Below, in pieces: positions 27,601-36,345 of a stretch of 64,000 bases of DNA. The notes below the pieces were generated by a model, which was not told the DNA's origin, searched no databases, and saw nothing but the letters and a program-made list of their open reading frames with translations. The DNA lies in assembly GCF_000620625.1 (NCBI RefSeq), contig NZ_JIAW01000003.1, positions 62,001 through 126,000 on the forward strand, in the 5' to 3' direction. A program made the position numbers and the translations under genes. This DNA is from Mycobacterium sp. URHB0044 (GTDB taxonomy: Bacteria; Actinomycetota; Actinomycetes; Mycobacteriales; Mycobacteriaceae). Numbering within the stretch: the stretch's first letter is position 1; each line of letters starts with the position of its first letter.

Positions 27601-27769
27601 CCCCCAATTCCGCCGCGATGTCCATGGATCTGACGACGTCAGCGAACAGCACGGTCACTTGCTTGTACTCGGCGGCGTTCGCGGCTGAGCCAAGGGGCCC
27701 GCCGCACGCGTCACAGAACCGAGCACCCTCGCGCGGTGCCGTGCCGCATACCGCGCACGCAGTCGTCAC
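24614..27769 (-). CDS. Class III cyclase-AAA ATPase-TPR regulator
   Basis: A 1051-residue protein. A small zinc ribbon (Cys5, Cys8, Cys19, Cys22) precedes a class III nucleotide cyclase domain (about residues 34-215), a P-loop ATPase of the STAND/AAA type (Walker A GPAGMGKS, 260-267; Walker B VYVIEDAHW) and a long helical TPR-like tail. The layout resembles soluble adenylyl cyclase. In the cyclase domain the metal Asp44 and Asp88 and the adenine-selecting Lys84 (DKFTGDG) are present. The transition-state Asn of the usual VNxAxR motif is Gly164 (VGMAQR), while Arg168 is kept, so cyclase activity is doubtful. No DNA-binding domain is visible. The GTG at 27769 is the start. The signal may be sensed by the TPR region. 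Confidence 0.88.
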   Translation of the reverse strand: MTTACAVCGTAPREGARFCDACGGPLGSAANAAEYKQVTVLFADVVRSMDIAAELGAERLRDVMVAFFETCSDIVRRYGGTVDKFTGDGVMAVFGAPIALEDHAVRACRAALSIQLGVAQLAQEVAKRDGATFAVRVGLNSGRVIAGEIGSRPKSYTAIGEQVGMAQRMEAAAPPGGVMVSESTAHLVRDVTELGDREPVLIKGRTDPVLARRLFALTPNSGMRHHGELSLVGRQQEMTAVEGMLGRAIDGHGGVVGIVGPAGMGKSRVVREVVATAVSAGIDVFSAFCESHVRDVPFHAAGQLLRAGTGVKEADDETARAWLQTLFPEADSHDLLMLHDLLGVADPDVATPKVDPDARRRRLTALINAALLRRETPAVYVIEDAHWIDEVSESMLADFASVIPATPTLVIVTYRPEYDGALRAVAGAQTLELAPLNASDSATLITEQLGTDPSVAALAGTIGDRAAGNPFFAEELVRDLVEQGVLRGERGSYVRDHGVAEVTVPPTLQATIAARIDRLTPACKRTLNAAAVIGSRFDPELLEALGVTPVVDELVGADLIDRVKSTQPAEYVFHHPLIRAVAYESQLKADRADLHRRLGSSIATRHPESADENAALIAGHLQAAGDAHAAYGWHMRAGGWSISRDIIAARTSWSRARGVADALPTDDPNRMAMRIAPRTLLCATAYRTAANVSHSGFEELRQLCTAADDKRSLAMAMLGQITECMLHGRAVEADRLATEQIGLLEAIGDPQLIVGMAFGAMVICQEAGQITELLRWAQRAIDLAAGDSTMGNYIVGSPLSLSILFRGYARYWLGIPGWRTDLDDALAMARATDGLTFARAAVYRYAGPVVNHVLEPDATTVADLEEALQIAVKSGDHTAVVLTRYIFGAVLIESDTDRERGLRYLVKAREMCLTGQFFATELPMIDLYLARERARQGDADGAIPIMRASVDTVFTNRQFGYGVVCAGILTDTLLGRGEEGDVAEARCAIERLAHSPVRGLPLCEVGLLRMRATVALACGDDTGYRQYADRYRAMATDLGFEGHVALAKAMA

Positions 27770-27831
27770 CGTCTCCGACCCCCCGCCAGCGGGCTGATCC
27801 GTCCAAGGATAGGTCAGAACGACCCAATATT

Positions 27832-27843
27832 GACGATATCGTC
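27832..27843. promoter_or_regulatory. Palindrome upstream of the cyclase-ATPase gene
   Basis: GACGATATCGTC is a perfect 12-bp palindrome 63 bp before the cyclase start and just behind the MarR stop. It may be an operator for the cyclase promoter, which must lie in this 79-bp gap. Confidence 0.35.
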
Positions 27844-27848
27844 GATAG

Positions 27849-28268
27849 CTAACCGGCGCCCAGCTTGGCCAGGATGGCTTCGAGCGCCCGCAGTTCGGGC
27901 TCGCTCAGTGCGGTGAACGCGCGCGGTGCCGGATCGTCGACTTCATCGATGCGTGCCACCATCTTGCGGCCCTCGTCGGTCAGCGAAACCAACTTGCAGC
28001 GCCGGTTCGACGGGTCCGCGGTACGCACGATCAGGCCACGGTCCTCGAGGTCGTTCAACGCCACGGTGGTTGCGGGCGCGTCCATGGTGGCTGCTTCGGC
28101 GATCTGCTTGGCCGTCATGGACCGTCGCGCCAGCCTGCGCAGTACCCGCACGCGGCTGAACGGCAACCCGCTGGTCTCGATGACGTCGCGCTTCCAGGCG
28201 TCGCGGTTGTCGAACACCACGGCGGCCATCGCGCGCCAGACCTCGTCGGCGCGAGGGTTATCCGACAC
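27849..28268 (-). CDS. MarR-family transcriptional regulator
   Basis: A 139-residue MarR protein. The winged helix-turn-helix is at about residues 35-100 (MTAKQIAEAATMDAPATTVALN for helices 3-4, in parts; the wing is DPSNRRCKLVSLTDEGR). Dimer helices flank it on both sides. Its start overlaps the end of the MFS efflux gene by 11 bp, so the pump and its regulator are made from one transcript. Autoregulation through a palindrome at the pump start (29712-29724) is the likely circuit, with a pump substrate as inducer. Confidence 0.9.
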   Translation of the reverse strand: MSDNPRADEVWRAMAAVVFDNRDAWKRDVIETSGLPFSRVRVLRRLARRSMTAKQIAEAATMDAPATTVALNDLEDRGLIVRTADPSNRRCKLVSLTDEGRKMVARIDEVDDPAPRAFTALSEPELRALEAILAKLGAG

Positions 28269-29712
28269 GTGTCCCCTCCTTGACCGGCGTGCCGGCGATC
28301 AACGGCGCCACGCGCTGAGCAGACCGTACCGCCCGCGCCGACGTCGATAGCAGGGCCAGTGCGAACACGACGATGCCGAGGCCGGCGCAAACGAACCACA
28401 GCGGCCTGGCGGCCGTCGCGAAGTCAGACCCGCTGTGCGACAGCGCAGCGCCTGCGACCGAACCACACAGCGCCACACCGATGCTCACGCCGATCTGCCG
28501 GCTGGTGGAGGTCACCGCCGATGCGGCGCCCGCACGGTCCAGCGGCATGCCGCTGACGGCGGCGTTGGTGAGGGGCGCGTTGACCATCGAAAAGCCGATG
28601 CCGAACACCGCGAAGATGGCGAGCAGGCCCCACACCGGGGTCGTCGCCGTCAAGAACGTCAGCAGCACTCCCGAGGCCGTGATGAGCGTCCCCGCGATCA
28701 ACAACGACGGGCGGGCCCCGTAGCGGCCGACCATTCGTCCGGACAGCGGCGAGAACAACAACGCACCGATGGCGATCGGCAGATAGATCAGGCCGGTGTG
28801 CATGGCGCTGAAGTGCCGCTCCGACTGCAGGTAGATCGACATCATGAAGAGGAAGGCACCCCAGCCCGCGAACGCGCACACCGCGGTCAGCGTCGCCGAC
28901 GCGAACGGGATGCTGCGGAAGAAGCGCAGGTCGATGAACGGATCGTGGCGCCGGGACTCGTAGCGCAGGAAGGCTGCGAACGCCACCAACGCGAGGACCG
29001 CGACGGCGATGACCCGAGGGCTGCTCCAGCCGAAGCCGGGACCTTCGATGAGCGTGAAGACGACGCCGAACAGGAACAGCACGGCGAGCGCCTGCCCGAT
29101 CGGATCGATGTTGCGCATGGTCAGCGACTTCGTCTCGGGCACGAAGATCGCCGTCAACAGAACGGCGACCGCGCAGATCGGCAGGTTGATCCAGAACACG
29201 GCGCGCCAGCTGATCAGTTCGATCAGCAGGCCACCGACCACCGGCCCCAGCGCCATCGAGATCCCGACCACCGCACCCCAGAAGCCCAGCGCGCGGGCCC
29301 GCTCGACGCGACCGGTGAAGACCTGCGAAATGATCGACAGTGCAACGGGATTCAGCATCGAGCCGCCCACGGCCTGCAGGAAGCGGGCGCCGATCAGTGC
29401 CTCGATGTTGGGAGCCAGACTGCACATCAGCGACCCGAGCGCGAAGACGACGAGGCCGATCTGGAAGACCCGCCTGCGACCAAACCGGTCTCCCGTCGCG
29501 CCGGACAGCATCAGCAACGAGGCGAGCACCAGCGTGTAGACGTCGACCACCCACTGCAGTTGCGATGGCGATGCGCCCAGGTCCTCCCGGATGTTCGGGA
29601 TCGCGACGTTGACGATGGTGGCGTCCATCGACACGATGAGCAGGCTCAGGCAGCAGGACATCAGGACGATGACCTTGCGCCGCGGCGTCAGCGTGCCAAT
29701 GGTTTCATTCAC
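28258..29712 (-). CDS. MFS drug exporter, DHA2 (14-helix) type
   Basis: A 484-residue membrane protein with about 14 helices. It shows motif A of proton-driven exporters (GDRFGRRRVF, near residue 73), the DHA2 D1 pattern near helix 1 (SMDATIVNVAIPNI) and motif C ([12 protein letters not shown], near residue 150), which is specific for antiporters that export drugs. It acts in the inner membrane against toxic organic compounds. The gene starts with GTG at 29712, directly under a palindrome, and is followed by its MarR partner with an 11-bp overlap. The exact substrate is unknown. Confidence 0.9.
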   Translation of the reverse strand: MNETIGTLTPRRKVIVLMSCCLSLLIVSMDATIVNVAIPNIREDLGASPSQLQWVVDVYTLVLASLLMLSGATGDRFGRRRVFQIGLVVFALGSLMCSLAPNIEALIGARFLQAVGGSMLNPVALSIISQVFTGRVERARALGFWGAVVGISMALGPVVGGLLIELISWRAVFWINLPICAVAVLLTAIFVPETKSLTMRNIDPIGQALAVLFLFGVVFTLIEGPGFGWSSPRVIAVAVLALVAFAAFLRYESRRHDPFIDLRFFRSIPFASATLTAVCAFAGWGAFLFMMSIYLQSERHFSAMHTGLIYLPIAIGALLFSPLSGRMVGRYGARPSLLIAGTLITASGVLLTFLTATTPVWGLLAIFAVFGIGFSMVNAPLTNAAVSGMPLDRAGAASAVTSTSRQIGVSIGVALCGSVAGAALSHSGSDFATAARPLWFVCAGLGIVVFALALLSTSARAVRSAQRVAPLIAGTPVKEGTRVG

Positions 29713-29724
29713 ACAACCATTGTG
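29712..29724. promoter_or_regulatory. Palindrome at the MFS pump start
   Basis: CACAA-CCA-TTGTG, a perfect 5-bp-arm palindrome overlapping the GTG start of the pump gene. It is a good candidate for the MarR operator. No clear ribosome site lies upstream, so a leaderless transcript is possible. Confidence 0.45.
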
Positions 29725-29780
29725 AAACTACAACTATCTAGATCACAAGCGGGTGTGGCCCATCAGACACACTGGAGGGA

Positions 29781-31088
<1,308 letters not shown>

Positions 31089-31151
31089 TTTAACCCCTTC
31101 TGCGGTTAGTCGACCGGAACAAAGCGGTCCGTCACTAGTGGAAGGTAGTCG

Positions 31152-31877
31152 CTATCGAGTTGGCGCGCTTGCGGGGGGTTGGCAGCTGGCGTCCACGGCC
31201 CGCTCGGCTCCATTCCGACCTTGATTCCCATCTTGATTCGGACCTTGACTCCAGGGCGACCACGACCGGCGAAACAGCTCGAAGTGCGCGCACAACCGCT
31301 CGCAGACGATCTTCGGTGCGATCGGTTCGTTGCCGGGCTGCCCGAGCCCGGCGAACGACGTCGCGAACAACGCCGTCCACGTATCGGCGATCATCTGCAC
31401 CGCCGGATGGTCGCGGGGCAGCCCCATCCGTCTGCTCATCACCGTGGTCGACGCGTTCTCCGAGAGCCCCTGCTGATGGGTGAACGCCGAGGCCTTGAAC
31501 GACGTGGACGAGTTGACGATCTGGATCATCACCGCCATTGCCCGAAAGGCCGCCGTCTCGTAGGTCAGCTCCGGGGCGAACACCTCGAGATGTGCGGCGA
31601 GAAGTGCCTCGTATTCGTTGATGTCGAGTGGCTGCTGCTCGAGTGCCGCGGCGATGTAGGTGTCCATCTCATCGGCGATGGCGGCGACGACGGCGTCCTT
31701 CGTCGCGAAGTACCGGCTGAAGGTCCGCGGCGACACGTCCGCGGCGGCGGCGATCTGGTCGACGGTGGTCTTGTCGAACCCTTGCCGCAGACACAGGTCG
31801 GCCGCCGCGTCGATCAGCGTCGCGCGCGTCCGCAGCTTCTTTCGTTCCCGCAGACCAGAGGCCGAGACGTCAGACAT
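31152..31877 (-). CDS. TetR-family regulator, second of a tandem pair
   Basis: A 241-residue TetR protein. The DNA-binding part (LRERKKLRTRATLIDAAADL, then TTVDQIAAAADVSPRTFSRY and FATKDAVVAA) is nearly the same as that of the upstream TetR gene at 31870-32547, while the ligand-binding halves differ. It overlaps that gene by 8 bp, so both are made together. The C-terminal 25 residues are polar and rich in Asn, Gln and Gly, beyond the normal fold. The two proteins may form mixed dimers or bind the same operator; this is inferred from the shared recognition helix. Confidence 0.88.
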   Translation of the reverse strand: MSDVSASGLRERKKLRTRATLIDAAADLCLRQGFDKTTVDQIAAAADVSPRTFSRYFATKDAVVAAIADEMDTYIAAALEQQPLDINEYEALLAAHLEVFAPELTYETAAFRAMAVMIQIVNSSTSFKASAFTHQQGLSENASTTVMSRRMGLPRDHPAVQMIADTWTALFATSFAGLGQPGNEPIAPKIVCERLCAHFELFRRSWSPWSQGPNQDGNQGRNGAERAVDASCQPPASAPTR

Positions 31878-32547
31878 ACACCGGCTCGTAGTCGGCGACG
31901 GCTACGGCGGCCGGTAGGTCGGCGGCGAAGAGCGCCACGTGCGCGAAGGCCTCGTTGAGGCGATCGACCATGACGGTCGGGCCGAGCTGAATGGTGTCGG
32001 TGTCGGCGATGAGGTCGCCGCAGGCGGTCACGATCGTCGAGGAGAAGACGGCTCCGACCAGTCGTCGGCGCCGGTCGTCGACCTCGACGCCCATCCGTTT
32101 GGCCAAGATCGCCTCGGAGGCCTCGTGCCGGTACTCGAAGGCCGCTCTGCGCAGCGCATCGGAGGCATTGATCACCCGCAACATCAGGATGACCCGCTCG
32201 GTGGTCAGGCGCCCGACCTGCCCGCTCGAGACGCGCGTCAGGATAGCCACGTTCGCCTGCCGCAAGGCCTCGAGGGGTCCGACGTTCCACGGCACCGCCT
32301 CCAGCGCGATGGCGACCTCGTGGGAGTAGTCCTCGATGAGGGTGAGGAAGACCGCGTCCTTGGTGGCGAAGTACCGGCTGAAGGTGCGCGGTGAGACGTC
32401 GGCTGCCGCGGCGATCTGCTCGACGGTGGTGGTGTCGTAGCCGTTGCGCAGGCACAACTCGATGGCCGCGTCGACGAGCGTGGCGCGGGTCCGTTGCTTC
32501 TTGCGTTCGCGCAATCCGGGGACGGCATCCTCCGCGCGTTCAGCCAC
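31870..32547 (-). CDS. TetR-family regulator, first of a tandem pair
   Basis: A 225-residue TetR protein with the N-terminal segment LRERKKQRTRATLVDAAIEL, the helix-turn-helix TTVEQIAAAADVSPRTFSRY and FATKDAVFLT. It is a paralogue of the next gene on the strand. The C-terminal domain (about residues 75-215) is of normal size. It lies 34 bp behind the end of the MFS gene at 32582 and could be read from the same transcript as pdxH-free MFS, or from its own promoter in the A/T-rich gap around 32550-32585. Likely targets are the MFS pump or a distant gene. Confidence 0.88.
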   Translation of the reverse strand: MAERAEDAVPGLRERKKQRTRATLVDAAIELCLRNGYDTTTVEQIAAAADVSPRTFSRYFATKDAVFLTLIEDYSHEVAIALEAVPWNVGPLEALRQANVAILTRVSSGQVGRLTTERVILMLRVINASDALRRAAFEYRHEASEAILAKRMGVEVDDRRRRLVGAVFSSTIVTACGDLIADTDTIQLGPTVMVDRLNEAFAHVALFAADLPAAVAVADYEPVYV

Positions 32548-32581
32548 GCGCGAGATATTAACTCTCCTACCTTTGAAAAAC

Positions 32582-33853
32582 TTAAGTCGTTAGACCCGTT
32601 ACGCGATACCGGACGAATGCGGGAACAGCCAACGCGGCGATGGCGACACCCACGACGACCAGCAGGCCTCCGCCCGCGGCCGCCACCGTGGTGCCCACCG
32701 CGGCGGCCGCCGCACCGTGCACTGCGTCCGCCAGACGCGGACCACCCGCCACGACGACGGTGAACACGCCCTGCAACCGGCCGCGCAGCTCGTCGGACGC
32801 CGCCTCCTGCAGGATCGTCGACCGGAACGCTGCCGACACCATGTCGGCAGCGCCTCCGATAGCCAGAAACGCCAACGCAATCCACAGCCAGGTCCGCGCC
32901 GTTCCGTGGGCGAGCCCGCTGGCAGTACCGAATCCGGCCATCGCCAGCCCCCACACGACGATGGCGAGCACCACCGCGAGGCCCTGTCTTCGGATCCTCG
33001 GCAGCCACCCGGAGAACACCCCGCCCACCACGGCTCCGACGGCCATCGCCGCCGCGAGCAGGGCCATCGTGGTTCCGCCCTCGATCGGCCCGCCGAAGCT
33101 CTGGTGCGCCATTTCGGGGAAGAGCGCCCGCGGCATGCCCAGGATCATCGCGATCAGGTCGACGACGAACGACATCAGCACCACCCGGTTGCCCGCGAGA
33201 TACCGGAATCCGTCGAGTACTGCCGAGAACCCCCAGCGATTGGTGACCTGCGGCGCCGTGGCCGGCATCGGCGCGAGCCGGAACGTCGCCCAGATCGGCA
33301 CCAGACACGTGATGGCGTCGATCAGGTACAGCGTGGAGAGGTCCACCCAGCGCAGCATCACCCCGGCCATGAGCGGTCCCACGATGGCGCCGAACTGATA
33401 CACCGTCATGTTGAGCGAGTTGGCCGCGGGCAACTGGTCGCCGGGAAGCATCCGCGGGATGGCGGCCGACCGGGTCGGCGAGTTGACCGCGTAGAACGCC
33501 TGCTGGAACGACAGCAGGCACAGCACCACCCACACGTTGTTCACCGCAAAGGCCGACTGCAGCCACAGCAGCACGGACGCCACCGCCAGCCCGCAGGAGG
33601 TGATGATCAGCAGCAGCCTGCGATCCATCGCGTCGGCCCAGGCGCCGCCCCACAACCCGAACACGATGAGCGGAACGAGGGCGAAGATGCCCGCCAGCCC
33701 GACGTAGGCCGAGTTCTGCGTCAGCGCGTAGAGCTGTACCGGCACCGCGAAGATCGTCAGGTTGCCGCCGATGACGGTGACGATGCCTGCCAGCCACAGC
33801 CGGCGGAAGTCGAGCGTCCGCAGCGGTGTGGTGTCGGCGAAGAGCCTAGCCAC
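32582..33853 (-). CDS. MFS transporter (EntS/MFS_3 type)
   Basis: A 423-residue membrane protein with about 12 helices. The N-terminal segment LRTLDFRRLWLAGIVTVIGG and the SPTRSAAIPRML segment are typical of the MFS_3 group that includes the enterobactin exporter EntS and macrolide pumps. The internal motif WADAMDRRLLL corresponds to motif A. It acts as an efflux pump in the inner membrane; the substrate could be a siderophore, drug or lipid. It is 3 bp behind pdxH and upstream of the two tandem TetR genes on the same strand, so pump and regulators may form one unit. Confidence 0.85.
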   Translation of the reverse strand: MARLFADTTPLRTLDFRRLWLAGIVTVIGGNLTIFAVPVQLYALTQNSAYVGLAGIFALVPLIVFGLWGGAWADAMDRRLLLIITSCGLAVASVLLWLQSAFAVNNVWVVLCLLSFQQAFYAVNSPTRSAAIPRMLPGDQLPAANSLNMTVYQFGAIVGPLMAGVMLRWVDLSTLYLIDAITCLVPIWATFRLAPMPATAPQVTNRWGFSAVLDGFRYLAGNRVVLMSFVVDLIAMILGMPRALFPEMAHQSFGGPIEGGTTMALLAAAMAVGAVVGGVFSGWLPRIRRQGLAVVLAIVVWGLAMAGFGTASGLAHGTARTWLWIALAFLAIGGAADMVSAAFRSTILQEAASDELRGRLQGVFTVVVAGGPRLADAVHGAAAAAVGTTVAAAGGGLLVVVGVAIAALAVPAFVRYRVTGLTT

Positions 33854-33856
33854 TCT

Positions 33857-34519
33857 TTACGGCTGGAGCCGCTCGACGCGGCCCTCTGTCACGCGAATCC
33901 TGTTGTGCACCCGGTTCTCCCGGCCCTGCCAGAACTCGACGACCTCGGGCGCAATGAGGTAGCCGCCCCAGTTCGGGGGCACCGGCACGGCGTCGAGATC
34001 GGCGAACCTCGCGGTGACGTCGGCCAGCTGCTCGAGCAGTGCCTCCCGGGAGGCGATCGGACAGGACTGCTGCGACGCCCACGCTCCGAGCTGTGAGCCG
34101 CGCGGGCGCTTGGACCAGTAGTCGGCGGTGGCCTCCGCGGACGCCTTGGTCACGGGGCCGCGGACGTGGACCTGGCGGCCCAGCGCGTACCACGGGAACG
34201 TCGCCGAGGCGTATGGCGTCGCGGCGAGTTGCTCGCCCTTGTCGGAGTCGTAATTGGTGAAGAACGTGATGCCGGTTTCGTCCACGTTCTTGCACAACAC
34301 CGTGCGGGTGACGGGCCTTCCCGCTGCGTCGACGGTGCCGACGACCATGGCGTTCGGCTCGGCGACGCCCGCCTCGTGCGCGTCGGTCAACCATCTGCGC
34401 AGCAACGCAATCCAGCCGTCGTCCAGCCAGTCGGCGTCGAGGTTGGGGCTGCCGTCCTTCTCCACCGAGCCGTACTCGACCCGCATCCGCGCCAGTGGTT
34501 GATCTTCCGAATCCGTCAT
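33857..34519 (-). CDS. pdxH: Pyridoxamine 5'-phosphate oxidase
   Basis: A 220-residue FMN enzyme that oxidises pyridoxine or pyridoxamine phosphate to pyridoxal phosphate, the last step of vitamin B6 cofactor synthesis. Typical parts are [19 protein letters not shown] (FMN phosphate contact, about 72-90), the [14 protein letters not shown] strand (108-121), [19 protein letters not shown] (134-152) and the C-terminal [20 protein letters not shown] with RVHNR (181-207), which binds substrate. All key residues seem present. The ATG at 34519 was chosen over a very long in-frame extension that runs antisense to citA. It is divergent from citA. Confidence 0.94.
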   Translation of the reverse strand: MTDSEDQPLARMRVEYGSVEKDGSPNLDADWLDDGWIALLRRWLTDAHEAGVAEPNAMVVGTVDAAGRPVTRTVLCKNVDETGITFFTNYDSDKGEQLAATPYASATFPWYALGRQVHVRGPVTKASAEATADYWSKRPRGSQLGAWASQQSCPIASREALLEQLADVTARFADLDAVPVPPNWGGYLIAPEVVEFWQGRENRVHNRIRVTEGRVERLQP

Positions 34520-34603
34520 CGGGGTCGACGCTACGCCCCGCGTTCGCCCACTTGTTACCGACCGGTATCGGGTGCGCCGGCGCGTGGTGCAAGAATCTGG
34601 CAC

Positions 34604-35740
34604 ATGACTGGCAAGTCCGCCGTACCCGACGACTTCGTCGAGGGCCTCGAAGGCGTCGTAGCCTTCACCACCGAAATCGCGGAACCCGACAAGGACGGCG
34701 GCGCCCTTCGCTACCGCGGCGTCGACATCGAGGATTTGGTCATCCAGCGCGTCACGTTTGGCGACGTGTGGGCCCTTCTGGTCGACGGCAGGTTCGGCCA
34801 CGGGTTGCCGCCCGCCGAGCCCTTCCCGCTGCCCATCCACAGCGGCGACGTCCGGGTCGACGTCCAGGCGGGCCTCGCGATGCTCGCCCCGATCTGGGGG
34901 TTCTCCCCGATCCTCGACATCGACGAAGCCACGGCCCGCGACCAACTGGCCCGTGCCTCGGTGATGGCGCTTTCGTACGTGGCGCAGTCCGCCCGCGGCA
35001 TCCACCAGCCCGCCGTCCCGCAGCGCACCATCGACGAATGCACCACCGTGACAGAGCGTTTCATGACGCGCTGGCAGGGTGATCCCGACCCGCGGCACGT
35101 GGAGGCCATCGACGCCTACTGGGTGAGCGCGGCCGAACACGGCATGAACGCGTCCACCTTCACCGCGCGCGTGATCACCTCCACCGGTGCCGACGTGGCC
35201 GCCGCGCTGTCGGGGGCGGTCGGTGCGATGAGCGGTCCCCTGCACGGCGGCGCGCCGGCCCGCGTGTTGCCGATGATCGAAGAGGTCGAGCGCAACGGCG
35301 ACGCCCGCGCCGTGGTCAAGGACATCCTCGACCGCAAGGACAAGCTCATGGGCTTCGGGCACCGGGTGTACCGGGCCGAGGACCCCCGCGCCCGGGTGCT
35401 GCGCGCCACCGCCGAGCGACTGCATGCGCCGCGCTTCGAGGTGGCCGCCGCACTCGAACAGGCCGCACTCGCCGAACTGCGGGAACGGCGGCCCGACCGC
35501 GCGATCGAGACCAACGTCGAGTTCTGGGCGGCCGTCATGCTGGACTTCGCGGGCGTCCCGCCGAAGATGATGCCCGCCATGTTCACCTGCGGCCGCACGG
35601 CGGGCTGGTGCGCGCACATCCTCGAACAGAAGCGGCTCGGCAAGCTCGTGCGTCCGTCGGCGATCTACGTCGGACCGGAGCCCCGCAGTCCGGAGTCGGT
35701 CGACGGCTGGAACGAGATCACGGTGCCGTCCGGATCGTGA
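34604..35740 (+). CDS. citA: Citrate synthase 2 (CitA type)
   Basis: A 378-residue member of the citrate synthase family, matching mycobacterial CitA (Rv0889c, about 370 residues). The two His motifs are kept ([12 protein letters not shown] and [15 protein letters not shown]), but the third position, Asp in NVDFYTG of GltA2, is Glu here ([11 protein letters not shown]). I recall the same Glu in M. tuberculosis CitA, so this is a family trait and not damage. It may be a second citrate synthase or a 2-methylcitrate synthase-like enzyme. The ATG at 34604 is divergent from pdxH. The stop overlaps the next gene as GTGA. Confidence 0.92.
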   Translation: MTGKSAVPDDFVEGLEGVVAFTTEIAEPDKDGGALRYRGVDIEDLVIQRVTFGDVWALLVDGRFGHGLPPAEPFPLPIHSGDVRVDVQAGLAMLAPIWGFSPILDIDEATARDQLARASVMALSYVAQSARGIHQPAVPQRTIDECTTVTERFMTRWQGDPDPRHVEAIDAYWVSAAEHGMNASTFTARVITSTGADVAAALSGAVGAMSGPLHGGAPARVLPMIEEVERNGDARAVVKDILDRKDKLMGFGHRVYRAEDPRARVLRATAERLHAPRFEVAAALEQAALAELRERRPDRAIETNVEFWAAVMLDFAGVPPKMMPAMFTCGRTAGWCAHILEQKRLGKLVRPSAIYVGPEPRSPESVDGWNEITVPSGS

Positions 35741-36345
35741 GCGCGGCCCTATTCGCTTCTGCCGCAAGGGCATTCGCGGCGCTGGTGCACGACATTCCGG
35801 CGACGAAGTGGGACGGTCCTGGGCTTGGCGAATGGGACCTGCGGTCGCTCGTCGGCCACACGTCACGGTCGTTGATCACCGTCAGCGCCTATCTGCAGAC
35901 CACCGCCGAACGCGAAGACCTGGCCGGCGCCGTCGAATACTACGTGTACGCAAGGGATTTCGCCTCCAACGCGGGTACGGAGGCGATCGTCGAGCGTGGC
36001 CGCCAGGCGGGGCGGGACCTGGGCGAGGATCCCGCGGCCGCCGTCGACCACCTGCTCGCAGGTGCACTCGACGATCTGAGCGGCGCGGGCGACCCCTTGA
36101 TCACCGTGATCGGCGGCGTCGGCATGAGGTTGAGCGGCTACCTGCCGACGCGGACGTTCGAGTTGGCCGTACACGGCTTCGACATCGCACGGGTCACGGG
36201 TCTGACCTTCGCGCCGCCCGAGGACGTGCTGGCCGATGCCGCCGCGTTGGCGGCGCGCATCGGCGTGGCCTTCGGTCAGGGTGAGACGGTGTTGTCGGCG
36301 CTCACCGGCCGGGCGGCACTGCCCGAGGCGTTCTCCGTCGTCTGA
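35737..36345 (+). CDS. Maleylpyruvate isomerase-like mycothiol-dependent protein
   Basis: A 202-residue protein of the DinB/MDMPI fold (TIGR03083-type, mycobacterial mycothiol-dependent maleylpyruvate isomerase group). The N-terminal helix bundle has [14 protein letters not shown] near residue 34 with the metal His. A later [13 protein letters not shown] segment has the second His, and together these would bind a divalent metal. Such enzymes use mycothiol or act as metal-dependent transferases; the substrate is unknown. It starts at the GTG overlapping the citA stop, so it is coupled to citA. Its last 70 bp overlap the end of the P450 gene on the other strand. Confidence 0.75.
   Translation: MSAALFASAARAFAALVHDIPATKWDGPGLGEWDLRSLVGHTSRSLITVSAYLQTTAEREDLAGAVEYYVYARDFASNAGTEAIVERGRQAGRDLGEDPAAAVDHLLAGALDDLSGAGDPLITVIGGVGMRLSGYLPTRTFELAVHGFDIARVTGLTFAPPEDVLADAAALAARIGVAFGQGETVLSALTGRAALPEAFSVV

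Noticed and set aside
34520..35866. 449-codon N-terminal extension of pdxH on the minus strand
   Set aside because: It is the antisense of citA; PdxH of normal length starts at 34519.
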